A stretch of 64,000 bases of DNA, taken from NCBI RefSeq assembly GCF_020618475.1, contig NZ_CP085335.1, positions 1,364,001 through 1,428,000 of the forward strand, read 5' to 3'. Of this stretch, positions 43,517 through 53,004 are shown piece by piece. Position 1 is the stretch's first letter. Each line of letters starts with the position of its first letter. The DNA is from Haladaptatus halobius (GTDB lineage Archaea; Halobacteriota; Halobacteria; Halobacteriales; Haladaptataceae). A program made the translations under genes and the position numbers. Under the pieces are notes generated by a model. That model searched no databases and was not told where the DNA came from. It saw nothing but the letters and a program-made list of their open reading frames with translations.

Positions 43517-44161
43517 CGTGACTTCACAAACCCGTAAGCCGGACCCGCTGATAAAGGGCGAGGACGTTTCAGTTTTCCAATTCATACCTACTTGCACATG
43601 AACTTCGGTAATCCTCGTGGCCCACGAGGATACTGCGGGTTACGGGAAGTCCCTTTCCGGATGAACACCGTTTACAGTCCTCAATCCCTCGTTGAACGAC
43701 TTCTCGTCTTCGGACGGAGGAGGCGTTTCGTCTGCCTATTAATATAACGGTATATGATTTATACGTCCGGTACGGAACGACGATTAGAAGAATGTCAGAC
43801 AACAGATGCTGCTTGCGGCAAGAACAACTTTGATCAACCGGCCTTCGGTACACCGTTCAAGCGCACCGTCGCTGGCGATGAACGGGATGGTAATCGCCGC
43901 CAGTGCGGCGGAATTTGCGAACGGTACTTCGAAACCATACGGACGCAGTGTCGCGCCGATTCTCGACGAAGGATCGTTTCGGACAGTGTCCGACGTGAAA
44001 CCGCGACGGTGGCCGAAGAACTGGCTTTCGAATTCGACCGCGATTTCGAACGTGGAATCCCGTCTCACGTGAGAAACCGCCCGCTTGACCGTTCGCTCTC
44101 GCGTAGCGTCGAAAACGAAACGGACGGGTCACACGATTCCGAGACGGTTCGCAGTGTGAGT
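43517..44161. other. Gene-poor region between secreted protein and recombinase
   Basis: About 645 bases. It holds a perfect hairpin (43611-43631), an AT-rich promoter-like block (TATTAATATAACGGTATATGATTTATAC, 43737-43760), and short open frames in several directions with mixed codon usage. The best of these (plus strand 43806-44072; minus strand 43784-44068) match nothing I know. I support no gene here; remnant coding DNA is possible. Confidence 0.5.
43611..43631. repeat. Perfect hairpin ATCCTCGTG-GCC-CACGAGGAT
   Basis: Two 9-base perfect inverted arms separated by three bases, about 95 bases upstream of the secreted-protein ATG and 530 from the recombinase stop. It could be an operator, an RNA hairpin or a recombination site. 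Position does not decide between these. Confidence 0.6.
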
Positions 44162-45226
44162 TTACAGCAAGGAGTAGACGTTCGCTTCGTACACCTCTCG
44201 CACTCGGTCGCCCCAGTTGTGGGTGTAAGTGTCGATGATGTCGCTCGCCACGTCGCCGCGAAGATATTTCACGATGCCGCGGTCGCCGGTGCGGTCGCGG
44301 AGGTGCGTCGTGAAGAAGTGTCGGAAGTAGTGGGGGGTGACGTTCTCTTCCGCGCCGCCGCCGGTTCGATACCACCCCGATTCGCGGGCATGGCGTTCGA
44401 CGACGTTTCGAACCATCTTCGGCGTCAGGCGTTCGCCCCAATCGCCGCTCGTGCTGACGAACAACGGCTCCGCACGCGAAATCACGTCCGGTCGAATCGC
44501 CAACCACTGGACGAGTACCTGACGGAGTTCGTCGTCCACGGGGACGATGGTTTCGCGCTTTCGCTTGTTCGAAGCGGTGCGTTCCTCCCCGTTGACGACC
44601 TGCCCGCGCACCGGGTCTGCGGCGACGAAGATGGAGTCGGGACGTCCGTCGAGTTGCGGTCGCTCTCCCAGCGCGTACGCGGTTCGGACGTTCTCGTCCG
44701 CGAGGTTCACGTCCCGAAGATCGAGGTTACACACTTCTCCGACGCGCATGCCGGTCTTCAGCAGGGTGAGAACGACGGCGCGCTCCAGCGGGTGGGTGAC
44801 TCCGGCGACGAACTCCCGCATGCTCGCCACCGAGATCTCGCGGCGGGTCGGGTCTTTGTCGACGGATTCGTGCAACTCTTCGACCACGAGCGCCATCGGA
44901 TTCGATTCGAACGCGCCGACTTGCGTCATGTAGGCGTAGAATCGGTGGAGGTAGGAGGCGTAGGTGGCGATGGTGCTCCCAGCGTGGTCGCCTCGGAGGG
45001 TGTGAATCCACGCCATGCAGTCGCGCTGCGTGGCCGCTCCGGGCGTGACGCTTCGGCCCGAAGGGTTCCGGTCGGGGTCGCCCAGAAACGCCTCGAAGCG
45101 CCGGAGAACTCGCTCGTAGGCTTCGCGGGTTCGTTCGCTCTTCCCGTGGTAAAGGAGGTCTTGGAGGAAGTATCCGACTGGGTCGTCGGGATTCGGGCTG
45201 GCGGGGCTACTAGTCGCCATCGCCAC
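44162..45226 (-). CDS. Tyrosine recombinase (XerC/D-like)
   Basis: 354 residues. The SAM-like core-binding domain (KSERTREAYERVLRRFEAFL) is followed by a catalytic domain with Arg in TLLKTGMRVGEVCNL, the Lys loop NKRKRETIVPVDDE, HYFRHFFTTHLR (His/Arg pair) and IIDTYTHNWGD with the Tyr nucleophile. All catalytic residues are present, so it should be active. It overlaps the upstream DUF5805 gene by 17 bases, the typical arrangement of a haloarchaeal chromosomal recombinase pair rather than a phage integrase. Confidence 0.92.
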   Translation of the reverse strand: MAMATSSPASPNPDDPVGYFLQDLLYHGKSERTREAYERVLRRFEAFLGDPDRNPSGRSVTPGAATQRDCMAWIHTLRGDHAGSTIATYASYLHRFYAYMTQVGAFESNPMALVVEELHESVDKDPTRREISVASMREFVAGVTHPLERAVVLTLLKTGMRVGEVCNLDLRDVNLADENVRTAYALGERPQLDGRPDSIFVAADPVRGQVVNGEERTASNKRKRETIVPVDDELRQVLVQWLAIRPDVISRAEPLFVSTSGDWGERLTPKMVRNVVERHARESGWYRTGGGAEENVTPHYFRHFFTTHLRDRTGDRGIVKYLRGDVASDIIDTYTHNWGDRVREVYEANVYSLL

Positions 45227-45599
45227 CCCCGACGAGGACGTACTCGCCGCGCCGTCCGCTGTACTGCACCCGGTTCTTCGACTGGAGTTCGTCGAGCGTC
45301 CGGTCGAGCCGATCTTCGAAGTCCCCGGCGAGTCGTTCGACCAGTTCCTCCCACGACAGACTCTCCGAGGAGAGGTGGTCGATCAACCGTGTTTCCAGCT
45401 CGTCACCCCCGGGGTTCGACCCCTCGGGAGCGGTCTGCACCGGGTCAAATTCGAAACCGCGTCTCCCGGCCTGTACCATGGCCCTGACGAACTCGCTCTG
45501 GCTCATATCGAGGTCGTCGGCGTGCGCCCGCCACTCGTCTTTTTGGTACTCCGGAATGTACGTCTTCACGACAGACCGTTCCGTTCCGTCCTCGGCCAT
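45210..45599 (-). CDS. DUF5805-type partner protein of the recombinase
   Basis: 129 residues from MAEDGTERSVVKTYIPEYQK. The N-terminal 50 residues look like a ribbon-helix-helix DNA-binding module (VVKTYIPEYQKDEWRAHADD, MSQSEFVRAMVQAGRRGF). The C-terminal 60 residues read like a small winged helix (SWEELVERLAGDFEDRLDRT, VQYSGRRGEYVLVGG). It is translated with the recombinase (overlap) and may help it bind DNA; that role is inferred. A palindrome lies above its TATA-like element. Confidence 0.82.
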   Translation of the reverse strand: MAEDGTERSVVKTYIPEYQKDEWRAHADDLDMSQSEFVRAMVQAGRRGFEFDPVQTAPEGSNPGGDELETRLIDHLSSESLSWEELVERLAGDFEDRLDRTLDELQSKNRVQYSGRRGEYVLVGGGDGD

Positions 45600-46579
45600 A
45601 GGTGGTCGTCTCACCCCCGGTATATCAATTTGTCCCACGTGGCGTGATAAGCGAACTTATCCCGGCTGCTAGGACTTTACTTGCACCCTGTACTCCCGGA
45701 TATTGTCCTCGGTAGGCCTGTACGAGGTTCCCCTTTAGTGCTATCCAGAGAGATACTCGATCCGCGGTCGGAGTTCACGTCGAACCCACTCTGTCTCGGT
45801 GTCGATCAGCCGAATGAAAACAATCTCGACGAATACCGGAATCACTTCGCGAAATCAACTGGTGTTAACCTCCGGATTGTCCGTGGCCGAGGGATCGGTC
45901 GAACCGGCGGAGGCCGGACTGTCGTTAGCCTTCCCGGATAGTTGGTGTACGATGCTGGCCGACGACGATGCGCTACTGACGCTTCGAAATCGGTTGCAGT
46001 ATCGGATTTGCTTCGTCTGAGCGACGACGTCGCTTATCGTCGAGGAAGATTCTCGGTCACCCGACGATCGGATGCGATAAACCGTATGTGGCTATACAAT
46101 ACTCGTAGACGCCCGCCGGGCGGTTCGACGGTTCCGGACGAATCGCCGATTGGTTTCTGTAGGTCGTAACCCGACCGCGATTAGACCAGAATCCACCGTC
46201 GGATTACCGCCCCACTTCGTTAACGGAAACATAACCCGAGAATTTCATTCTCACTAGCTGTATTATAAGCCGATCTTTTTAACTATCTCGTAGTGATATT
46301 TTTAAATGATCAGACCAGAATTTATCATGCCAGTACGGTCCGGGCGACGTTCCTCCGAGGTGCGGATGACCCCCGACTGAACAGCCTACTGTTTCTAGTT
46401 CGCCAGAGATGAAAGGCAACTATGCGTTCTGTCCGAAAAGCGGTGCACCGCTATCAGAAGAACTCCACTAAGACGACGCAGGCCATTCACGTAGATGCGT
46501 AAAAAGCGACGAGCGTCCGACGATACGTTCGCCGGACGGGGAACTGACCAACGGGTCGCTCCGGTCGTCGAACGTCGCG
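45600..46579. other. Long gene-poor intergenic region
   Basis: About 980 bases with lower GC content than its surroundings. I see the DUF5805 promoter and palindrome at the left and, at 46258-46305, two TATA-like blocks (TTTTTAAC, ATTTTTAAATG). After them are very short frames at 46327 (17 codons) and 46409 (MKGNYAFCPKSGAPLSEELH, which resembles half of a zinc ribbon). The sequence GATYAGACCAGAAT occurs at 46179 and 46308. No supported protein gene; probably decayed DNA. Confidence 0.55.
45646..45661. promoter_or_regulatory. Palindrome GATAAG-CGAA-CTTATC upstream of the DUF5805-recombinase operon
   Basis: A perfect 6-base inverted repeat with a 4-base spacer. It sits just upstream (minus strand) of a TATA-like TTGATATA at 45621-45629, itself about 22 bases above the ATG at 45599. 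The place suits a regulator site for the operon. Confidence 0.5.
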
Positions 46580-46984
46580 GTGTTCAACTACTTCCGACGC
46601 TGTCACCAGCGTTACCACGAGACGAATCCGAGGCTGTACTCGAAGGTGACTCTCGCGCTGAGGCGTCTCACACGGACGGCGACCGGACGAGAGGCGTGGG
46701 ACATGCACGTTTGGTACGCGTTGGCCGAACGCCTCGATCGCCTCGGATTCGACGTTCGATGGATGAACGCGCACGTCGAACCGCGTTGTCCGCGGTGCGC
46801 GGGTCGCCTCAAGTACGAACGAACGACGACGGACGAACTCGTCGGCCGTTGCGGTACGGACTGTACGGACGACCGAAGCGACCGCCTCGACGAAATCCGC
46901 GAGACGGTCGTCGACCTCTACGGTCGAGCGTTCGAGGTCGACGCGAGCGAACGTCCGTCGGTGGACGACCTCGATTTTCTGTGA
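46580..46984 (+). CDS. Haloarchaeal protein with one CxxC zinc motif
   Basis: 134 residues from GTG at 46580. A basic helical N-terminus (FRRCHQRYHETNPRLYSKV), a central domain (MHVWYALAERLDRLGFDVRW) and a zinc-ribbon-like part (EPRCPRCAGRLKYERT...GRCGTDCTDD) suggest nucleic acid or protein binding. The family is not recognised. The frame is open upstream to 46472, but no ATG or convincing GTG exists there; start choice is therefore uncertain. Confidence 0.7.
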   Translation: MFNYFRRCHQRYHETNPRLYSKVTLALRRLTRTATGREAWDMHVWYALAERLDRLGFDVRWMNAHVEPRCPRCAGRLKYERTTTDELVGRCGTDCTDDRSDRLDEIRETVVDLYGRAFEVDASERPSVDDLDFL

Positions 46985-47048
46985 TGTGTCCTCGCTCGTT
47001 CCTACTCCGCGACGATCGCCGTAACCGAACACGCCGACAGGGAGTGCC

Positions 47049-47408
47049 ATGGCGCGGAAAGATATGAGATTGGTGGACGTGATGGCGATGTCGGAACGGG
47101 CGCGGGAGCGAAACTGCTGTTCGCGCGTCGTTTCCCATGAAGCGCGCATCGAGGGCGGTCTCAAGGAAGGCGTCGAGCACGGCGTGAGCTGTCTCCTCGT
47201 CTGTCTGGGACCGTTCTTCCTGGTGATGCCCTTCTTCGGCGAGATGAACGACTTCTGGATGGTCGCGCTCACGACCGTCGTCACGGTCGAACGCCTCCCG
47301 GCGGCGTGGGGGCGGGAGTTCTCGATAGCGACCGGTCTCCTATCGCTTGCTGCGGGCGCTGTCGTGCTCCTTCTCGGACCACCCCTCCCCATCAGGTTCA
47401 CGACGTAG
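47049..47408 (+). pseudogene. C-terminal remnant of a DUF2182 membrane protein (tentative)
   Basis: 119 residues. The second half (EGGLKEGVEHGVSCLLVCLGPFFLV, MVALTTVVTVERL, FSIATGLLSLAAGAVVLLL) resembles the last helices of DUF2182 proteins, which have a Gly-His-x3-Cys motif in that region. The family is about 250 residues, so more than half is missing, and residues 1-38 show no similarity. It may be a remnant, or a small separate membrane protein. Confidence 0.45.
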
Positions 47409-47489
47409 CGTTCGCGCACGGCGGAGGCCCCTCTACACGTCGAACACGCGCGGAGGGCGGTCGACGACGAGAGGCCGACCGCGAAACGC

Positions 47490-49013
47490 TCACTCGGCCG
47501 ACTCTGGAACGTAGCCGTGCAAGAACGGCAGTTTCGTGTCCGTGACGCTCTCCACGAAGTCGACGACGACCCTGTCTTCGGGTTGGAGACAATCGAGCGT
47601 GGAGACGACGATGAGGGTTCCCGCGGCGGCCGTAACCAGCGCGAGCGGGAGCGTGAACATGGTGAGCGAAACCGTCTGCGCGAGCAACGCGGTGGGCGGA
47701 ATCAGGAGCAGCGGCACGCGCGTCATCGTTCGAACTGTCCACTGCGAGAAGGGCGTTATGCCGAACTTCGACCAGAGCACGGCGAACATGAAGGCGTTGA
47801 GGGCGACGTTCGCGGTCGCGGACGCGACCGCGGCTCCGACGAACCCGTAGGTCGGAATCAACGCGAGGTTCATGAGCAGGTTGAGGACGAACGCGACCGC
47901 GTTCCCCGCGAGAATCAGCTTCGTGTGGCCGAGCGCCGACAGCGTCTCGCGGTTCCGTCCGCCCGCGGCGTTCGTGAAGAAGCCGACCGAGAGGATGGCG
48001 AGCGCCAACGCACCATTGGCGTAACGCTCGCCGAAGAACACCGACAAGATGTCGGCGGGGAAGGTCACGAACAGGAGGAACGCGGGGAACGTGATCACGA
48101 AGACCCACTTCGTCGTGAGCTGGTAGATCGTGGCTATCTCGTCTCGTTCCCCGTTCGCGTCGAGCCGCGAGGCGAGCGGGAGATAGAGGAATCCGAACGA
48201 CGCGAGGGCGATGAGGAGGCTGTTGGCGAGGGGGTACGCCGCCGAGTACAGACCGACATCGTGAGAGGTCGTGAAGTAGCCGAGCATCACCGTGTCGGTT
48301 CGGGTGAGGAGATCCGCGAGGACGGACGAGACCACGAGCGGCGCGGAGAACACCGCCATCTCGCGCACGTGCAGTCGGAACGAACCGACAAGCGGAAACA
48401 GTCGGTTCAGCAGGTAGTGGGCGACGAGGAACGCCACGGCGGCGCTGACGAGGTAAGCGTAGCCCGCCGCGACCGCCCCGACGCCCAGTGACAGCAGCGC
48501 CCCGAGCAGGAGCAGTCTGCCGAACGGGTAGAGCAGGTCGCCGACGTACGTCTTGTAGATGGTGTTCTCGAATCCACGGATTCCGCCGACACCGACTTGG
48601 TAGCCGACGACCAGCGGGACGGCGAGCGCGAACACCGGAATCAGGCGGTTCGAACCGGCACTGTCGAACAGGTTCGTGGCGATGAGATCGGCGTTCAGAT
48701 ACAGGACGCCCGCCAGCGCCACGCCCACCGCTCCGGTGAAGAGGATGCCGGTCAGCCACGCGCCCCGCACGTCTCGTTCGTCGTCGAACCGGGAGATGTA
48801 GCGCGGGATTCCCTGTCCGAATCCGACGAGCGCGAACGTGACGCCCAGCGACATCGTCGTGAGCGCGATGTTCACTTCGCCGTAGGCCGCCGTCGAGAGG
48901 CCTCGGCCGAGGATGATGCGCTCGAGCAGCTTTGCGACCGACGCGACTGCGGCCCCGACGAACACGAGGCTCGCACTCGAAAGGAGGTTTCGAAGTTCTC
49001 GTTCCGTCCCCAT
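47490..49013 (-). CDS. Flippase / polysaccharide transporter (MviN/Wzx-like)
   Basis: 507 residues with about 14 membrane segments. It starts with LSSASLVFVGAAVASVAKLLE and has LGRGLSTAAYGEVNIALTTM, typical of the MOP-superfamily Wzx flippases that move lipid-linked oligosaccharides. The gene starts three bases after the AP-superfamily hydrolase gene ends, forming a two-gene operon. In haloarchaea such flippases serve N-glycosylation (AglR-type) or exopolysaccharide export; which one is not predictable. Confidence 0.9.
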   Translation of the reverse strand: MGTERELRNLLSSASLVFVGAAVASVAKLLERIILGRGLSTAAYGEVNIALTTMSLGVTFALVGFGQGIPRYISRFDDERDVRGAWLTGILFTGAVGVALAGVLYLNADLIATNLFDSAGSNRLIPVFALAVPLVVGYQVGVGGIRGFENTIYKTYVGDLLYPFGRLLLLGALLSLGVGAVAAGYAYLVSAAVAFLVAHYLLNRLFPLVGSFRLHVREMAVFSAPLVVSSVLADLLTRTDTVMLGYFTTSHDVGLYSAAYPLANSLLIALASFGFLYLPLASRLDANGERDEIATIYQLTTKWVFVITFPAFLLFVTFPADILSVFFGERYANGALALAILSVGFFTNAAGGRNRETLSALGHTKLILAGNAVAFVLNLLMNLALIPTYGFVGAAVASATANVALNAFMFAVLWSKFGITPFSQWTVRTMTRVPLLLIPPTALLAQTVSLTMFTLPLALVTAAAGTLIVVSTLDCLQPEDRVVVDFVESVTDTKLPFLHGYVPESAE

Positions 49014-49016
49014 GGA

Positions 49017-50660
49017 TTACAGGTAGCCGAGATCCTCCAGCCGCGACTTGACCCGTCCCTCGTCGCCGCTCTCCCCGCCGGTTCCGTACTCGACGTCCGC
49101 GTACTCCCGCTCGCTCACCGGAACCGTCAATAGCCCCTCCGGGACGGTTCCCGTCATTCGCTCGGGAACGGGAAGCCCCGCGGCCGCCATGGCGACTGGC
49201 GCGACGTCGGTCAGCGAGAGGTCGTCCAGTTCCGCCGTCCCGTCGAACGCCGGCCCCGCGCCAATGAACACGCCGTTCGGTTTGTGATTGTACTCGTCGA
49301 CGGGGAGGAATCGTTTTCCGACGAGGCTCGGAAGCACCAGATGGTTCATCTTGGCGGGCATGAACACCACGTCGGGGCCGCTCAGCGGGTCGTCGCCGTT
49401 AGACACTTCCTCGAACCGCTTTACGAACTTGAACACCGGCTCTCCCTCCGGCGTTCGGAGCGCCGAGAGGAGTTCGATTATCTCCGACCGAACCGCCTCG
49501 TACTCGGACTCGGGAACGACGCCGTCGGGGTCGCGCCCTTCGAGGTTGATGCGAACGCCGAGTTCGCCTAGCGCGCGACAGTACGCCGCCGAGCGACGCC
49601 AATCGACGGTTCGCTCGGCGGCGGCGAGCACGTTTGCCGGAAGCGCGCGTTTCAGCAACGAGCCCGCGCCGACTCGCTGCGCAGCGGCGTACACCGACCC
49701 CGGCGTGACGCCGACGGCGTCGAGTCCGGCCACCGTCCGCGAAAGCGCGGTCTGAGAGAGATTCCGCTCGGCTTCGTCGTCCGTTCGCTCGCCGGGATTC
49801 ACGAGCGACTCCTTCACCACGGAGAGGCCGGTTCCGTGGTCGTCGCCGTCTCCGGTCGCCTTGACGAAACCGTGTTCTCGGAGCACCTCGTTGACGAATA
49901 GCTTGTAGCCGTCGATTCGACCCATCCCGTGGTCGGAGCAGACGACGACGTTCGCGTCCTCCGCCGTCTCCAGCACGGTTCCGACGAGTTCGTCCGCCGC
50001 CCGATAGACGCGCCGGAACGCGGCGGGGTCGTCGAAGTTGTGGAAGACCGCGTCGGTCTTCTGAACCTGCACGACCGCTACCCGCCAGTTCCAGTTTTCG
50101 AGGAGGTATCGGGCTGCGCGCTCGCGCAGTCCGACGAGTTCGACGTACCCGTCGAGTTTCGCTTCCTTGTCGCTCGACATCTCGCCCTCGGAGTAGACGG
50201 TGTATTTCTCGCCGAGAGCGTCGGATAGCTCGCGCCTGATATCCGGGGGGTACCCTTCGACGTCCTCGCTCGCCAGATACCCCGGAACGAGCGCACCCGA
50301 GAGCGGTTCGGCGGGATGAGTGACTGGAACGTTTAGAACGATGGACGGTTCGTCGATGGCCGTGAGATAGTTCCAGAGGGCGGGCGCGGTCACGTCGTTG
50401 CGCGTGACGATAGCCGCGTCGTCCGGGTACGTATCGGTGTAATCGAAGAAGGCGAAGGCGTTGTGGTGGGTCGGGTCGGTGCCCGTGTACATCGACGGCC
50501 ACGCGCTTCCGGTCCACGGCGGGTGCGTCGAGCAAAGGGGTGCGGCGACGCCCTCCGAGCGCAGACGACCGAAGTTCGGAAGGTCGTCTTCGAACGCGTC
50601 GAGATACTCGAAGTCGAGCGCGTCGAACCCCAGAACGACGGTTTTCGACTCCCCGTTCAT
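49017..50660 (-). CDS. Alkaline phosphatase-superfamily phosphodiesterase/hydrolase
   Basis: 547 residues. The nucleotide-pyrophosphatase-type metal site is visible: LGFDALDFEYL (first Asp), PPWTGSAWPSMYTG (nucleophile Thr/Ser), AVVQVQKTDAVFHNF (Asp/His) and VVVCSDHGMGRIDGY (Asp-His), then the last His in VDEYNHKPNGVFIGAG. Haloarchaeal homologues lie in surface-glycan clusters, and this one is followed at once by a flippase gene, so it may process lipid-linked sugars or nucleotide sugars. No signal peptide is evident. Confidence 0.9.
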   Translation of the reverse strand: MNGESKTVVLGFDALDFEYLDAFEDDLPNFGRLRSEGVAAPLCSTHPPWTGSAWPSMYTGTDPTHHNAFAFFDYTDTYPDDAAIVTRNDVTAPALWNYLTAIDEPSIVLNVPVTHPAEPLSGALVPGYLASEDVEGYPPDIRRELSDALGEKYTVYSEGEMSSDKEAKLDGYVELVGLRERAARYLLENWNWRVAVVQVQKTDAVFHNFDDPAAFRRVYRAADELVGTVLETAEDANVVVCSDHGMGRIDGYKLFVNEVLREHGFVKATGDGDDHGTGLSVVKESLVNPGERTDDEAERNLSQTALSRTVAGLDAVGVTPGSVYAAAQRVGAGSLLKRALPANVLAAAERTVDWRRSAAYCRALGELGVRINLEGRDPDGVVPESEYEAVRSEIIELLSALRTPEGEPVFKFVKRFEEVSNGDDPLSGPDVVFMPAKMNHLVLPSLVGKRFLPVDEYNHKPNGVFIGAGPAFDGTAELDDLSLTDVAPVAMAAAGLPVPERMTGTVPEGLLTVPVSEREYADVEYGTGGESGDEGRVKSRLEDLGYL

Positions 50661-51155
50661 CGTCCACGCTCCGAACCGAATTCGGCGGTTCGCCTCGTCC
50701 CTTTGACCGCCGTTGACGAGAAGGCGAACCTCCGACGGCGGAGTCCGACGGAACGCGCTTGAAACCGGTTTTCACTCACACCCTCGTTCATATCGTTCTA
50801 AACGCCCCCTCGGAAACACTTTGTTATACTCCGGGTCAGCGAGCGATAGGTGCATCTTACCGGTCGGCGAACTCCCCCGAAAATACGCCTGCGATGGCGT
50901 ACCGGCGCTACCGGGGGAGAAAACTCGGGAAGACTGACAGTACGGTGCGCGTAACTTCGTCGGTCGCCTCGACAACCAGGGATGGTAACCGGTATCGGAA
51001 CGTTATTGCGGTTTAGACGGCTCGAACGCGGTGATTTGCACTGCTCCGGTGTCCCGGCGATGCGCGGGGGCAGCAAGGCCCTCTTATAAATTATTAGCAA
51101 AGCATTGAACCCAAATCGACGCACTTTTAAGTTGGCAATCTCTCGTTGAACCTGC
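50661..51155. other. Intergenic region with divergent promoters
   Basis: 495 bases. At the right, CACTTTTAAGTTGG (51121-51134) is a TATA-like box about 25 bases before the ATG at 51156, indicating a nearly leaderless transcript, and CTCTTATAAATTATTAGC lies at 51083-51100. The left part would carry the promoter of the hydrolase gene. Short open frames across it lack haloarchaeal codon bias. No gene seen. Confidence 0.6.
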
Positions 51156-52037
51156 ATGGCACGCGAACTTGAGAACGAAAAGACCGACAATGCATCGTTA
51201 CTCGGCCGACGATCGTATCTGAAACTCGCTGGCTCCGCGGTTGCCGCGACAGGCGCTGCGGGCGTGGGCGGTCTCGCGAGTGCGGCGGAGTACGAGACTG
51301 TCACCGTCTCCTCCGGCGAACACAAGGCCATCGAAGTCGGCGACGGACAGACGTACGAGAACAAACTCATCGACGTCTCCGCCGAGGGCGCAGGCGTAGC
51401 GTTCACGACGAGCGGAAACGGCTGGACCATCCGTAACGTCGGCATCAAAGGCGAGCACAGCGGTGAGAGTTTCATCATGATGCCCGGCGTCGAGTCGTCG
51501 GACGGCAAAGGCCTCATCGAGAACGTCTACATGGGCGACGGTATCAAGCCCAAACAGAGCGGTGGCGGCGTCTGGGTGAACGCCAACCTGCCCCATCAAG
51601 GCGTCATCACGGTGCGTCGCACGCACATCGCCAAGACCGTCAACAACGGTCTGTACGCGTCCGGGCCGGGGAGTCAGGGCGCGACCGGCATCACGAACGT
51701 GGAGGACTCGTACTTCCACTCAAACAACATCTCCAACATCCGGATGAACGCGAAGGGCGACCGCACGCCGTACGTGAAAAACTGCGTGGTGAAAGTCGAC
51801 GAGAAGACGCCGCCCTGCGGCGAGAACTGTTCCAGTCCCGGCGCGGTCAACAACCGCGGCGTCTGGTCATGGTACGGCACGACGAAGGTCGTCAACTCCG
51901 ACATCCAAGGTGGCTTCGTCGGCACGCACGGCGGCGACGTCGAGACGAAGAGCACCAACACAGGCAAGCAGGCGAATCTCGAACCCCCGAAGGGCGTTCC
52001 GATGTCCGCCGAAGAGGCGGCCAAGGGCGGCAAGTAA
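51156..52037 (+). CDS. Tat-exported right-handed beta-helix protein
   Basis: 293 residues. Tat signal LLGRRSYLKLAGSAVAATGA with AXA cleavage near GLASAA. The mature part has beta-helix-type repeats (WTIRNVGIKGEHSGE, GLIENVYMGDGIK, VITVRRTHIAKTVNNGLYA, NISNIRMNAKGDR, TKVVNSDIQGGFVG). Such folds are common in polysaccharide lyases and surface proteins. Cys pair CGENCSS may form a disulfide. Located beside the surface-glycan pair and possibly acting on cell-surface sugars. Confidence 0.85.
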   Translation: MARELENEKTDNASLLGRRSYLKLAGSAVAATGAAGVGGLASAAEYETVTVSSGEHKAIEVGDGQTYENKLIDVSAEGAGVAFTTSGNGWTIRNVGIKGEHSGESFIMMPGVESSDGKGLIENVYMGDGIKPKQSGGGVWVNANLPHQGVITVRRTHIAKTVNNGLYASGPGSQGATGITNVEDSYFHSNNISNIRMNAKGDRTPYVKNCVVKVDEKTPPCGENCSSPGAVNNRGVWSWYGTTKVVNSDIQGGFVGTHGGDVETKSTNTGKQANLEPPKGVPMSAEEAAKGGK

Positions 52038-52260
52038 CCTCGCGTTTCGAAGTCCCTTTTTCGGTTCGAGCGGCGAATTCTCACATTTCTTCGCGGTAAC
52101 GAGGCGTTGACCGGTCGAATTCGGTCCCCCCGCTGCGCGAATCCTCGATTCGAAGTACGCCGACGAGGCGATTTTTCCGCGGTTGCGCGTTGTTTGCTAC
52201 CAATTGACTTGGATTCGTTTCGGTGTCGATCATCGAACGCGTAAATCACATAATGCTATA

Positions 52261-52383
52261 CTAATTCCGAGGGGATGGGGCCTCGTCTTCGATTCCGCGG
52301 GCGCTCTCGACCGAGAAGCTGTGCCACGGCGGGACGCCGGCACGTTCGATTCGCTCGATTGCCTCCGTCATCTCGCGGTTCAT
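52261..52383 (-). pseudogene. N-terminal remnant of an alpha/beta-hydrolase (esterase)
   Basis: A 40-residue frame from the ATG at 52383 (MNREMTEAIERIERAGVPPW, HSFSVESARGIEDE) resembles the cap region at the start of HSL-type alpha/beta hydrolases in haloarchaea, then stops at TAG (52261). No GGG/HGG oxyanion motif or catalytic domain follows. It is probably a truncated leftover. Confidence 0.5.
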
Positions 52384-52436
52384 ATCGGGTGCTGACCGGG
52401 CGGAACGTTATAGTTTCAGTTATCCAAACGGAAATT

Positions 52437-52970
52437 ATGTCGCTCGACGTCCGAACCCGCGAAGCGGTGGCCCGCAGTCTCCGTCGGCTTCGGCGCGCTT
52501 ACGGAATGTTCCCCCTCCACGACGAGTGAGTCGAGAACGATCCCGACTACTTCGAGCACGGTCGGCGGCAAGCCGAATTAGGCTGGCTCGACGACGCCGG
52601 CGTCTGGGTGACGGACGCCGACGACCGCGTCGTGATGATTCGTCACCCCGACGCTCCCGACCGGTGAGGAATTCCCGGCGGCGGTCACGAACCCGGCGAG
52701 ACGCTCTCGGAAACCGCCCGCCGCGAACTGCGCGAGGAGACCGGCCTTCGATGCCGGCTGACCGACATAGTCCACGCACGCCGAACGGAGATCGCACTCG
52801 AAACCAACCCTGACGAGCGTATCTACATGCTGACGGTGCTGTTTTCGGGCGTCTGCGTCGGCGGCGACCTCCGCGCCGAGGACGAACTGCTCGACGCTCG
52901 ATGGTTCAATTTGCCCCCGGAGTCGGTCGCCGATTTCCTCGAACCGCAGGTCGAACGCTGGCGCGGGTGA
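52437..52970 (+). pseudogene. NUDIX hydrolase with two in-frame TGA codons
   Basis: One frame from ATG 52437 to TGA 52970 (177 codons) encodes a clean NUDIX protein: AYGMFPLHDE, VENDPDYFEHGRRQAELGWL, the NUDIX box (GGGHEPGETLSETARREL, REETG) and ERIYMLTVLFSGVCVGGDL. It is cut by TGA at 52527-52529 and TGA at 52665-52667. The second sits in DAPDR*GIPGGGHEPG, where homologues usually have Trp (TGG), so a G to A change is likely. Intact members hydrolyse nucleoside diphosphate derivatives. Confidence 0.82.
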
Positions 52971-53004
52971 GCAAAGTCAAGTGGCTGTGATCCGAACGAG
53001 CGAT

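Noticed and set aside
43754..45487. A 577-residue plus-strand open frame
   Set aside because: Antisense shadow of the recombinase and DUF5805 genes caused by high GC; no similarity to any family.
44162..45661. Prophage or integrated plasmid around the tyrosine recombinase
   Set aside because: No tRNA with flanking direct repeats, no capsid, portal or terminase genes; neighbours are ordinary chromosomal genes.
45799..46020. A small plus-strand gene in the gap after DUF5805
   Set aside because: 73 codons with weak codon bias and no family; not better than chance for this composition.
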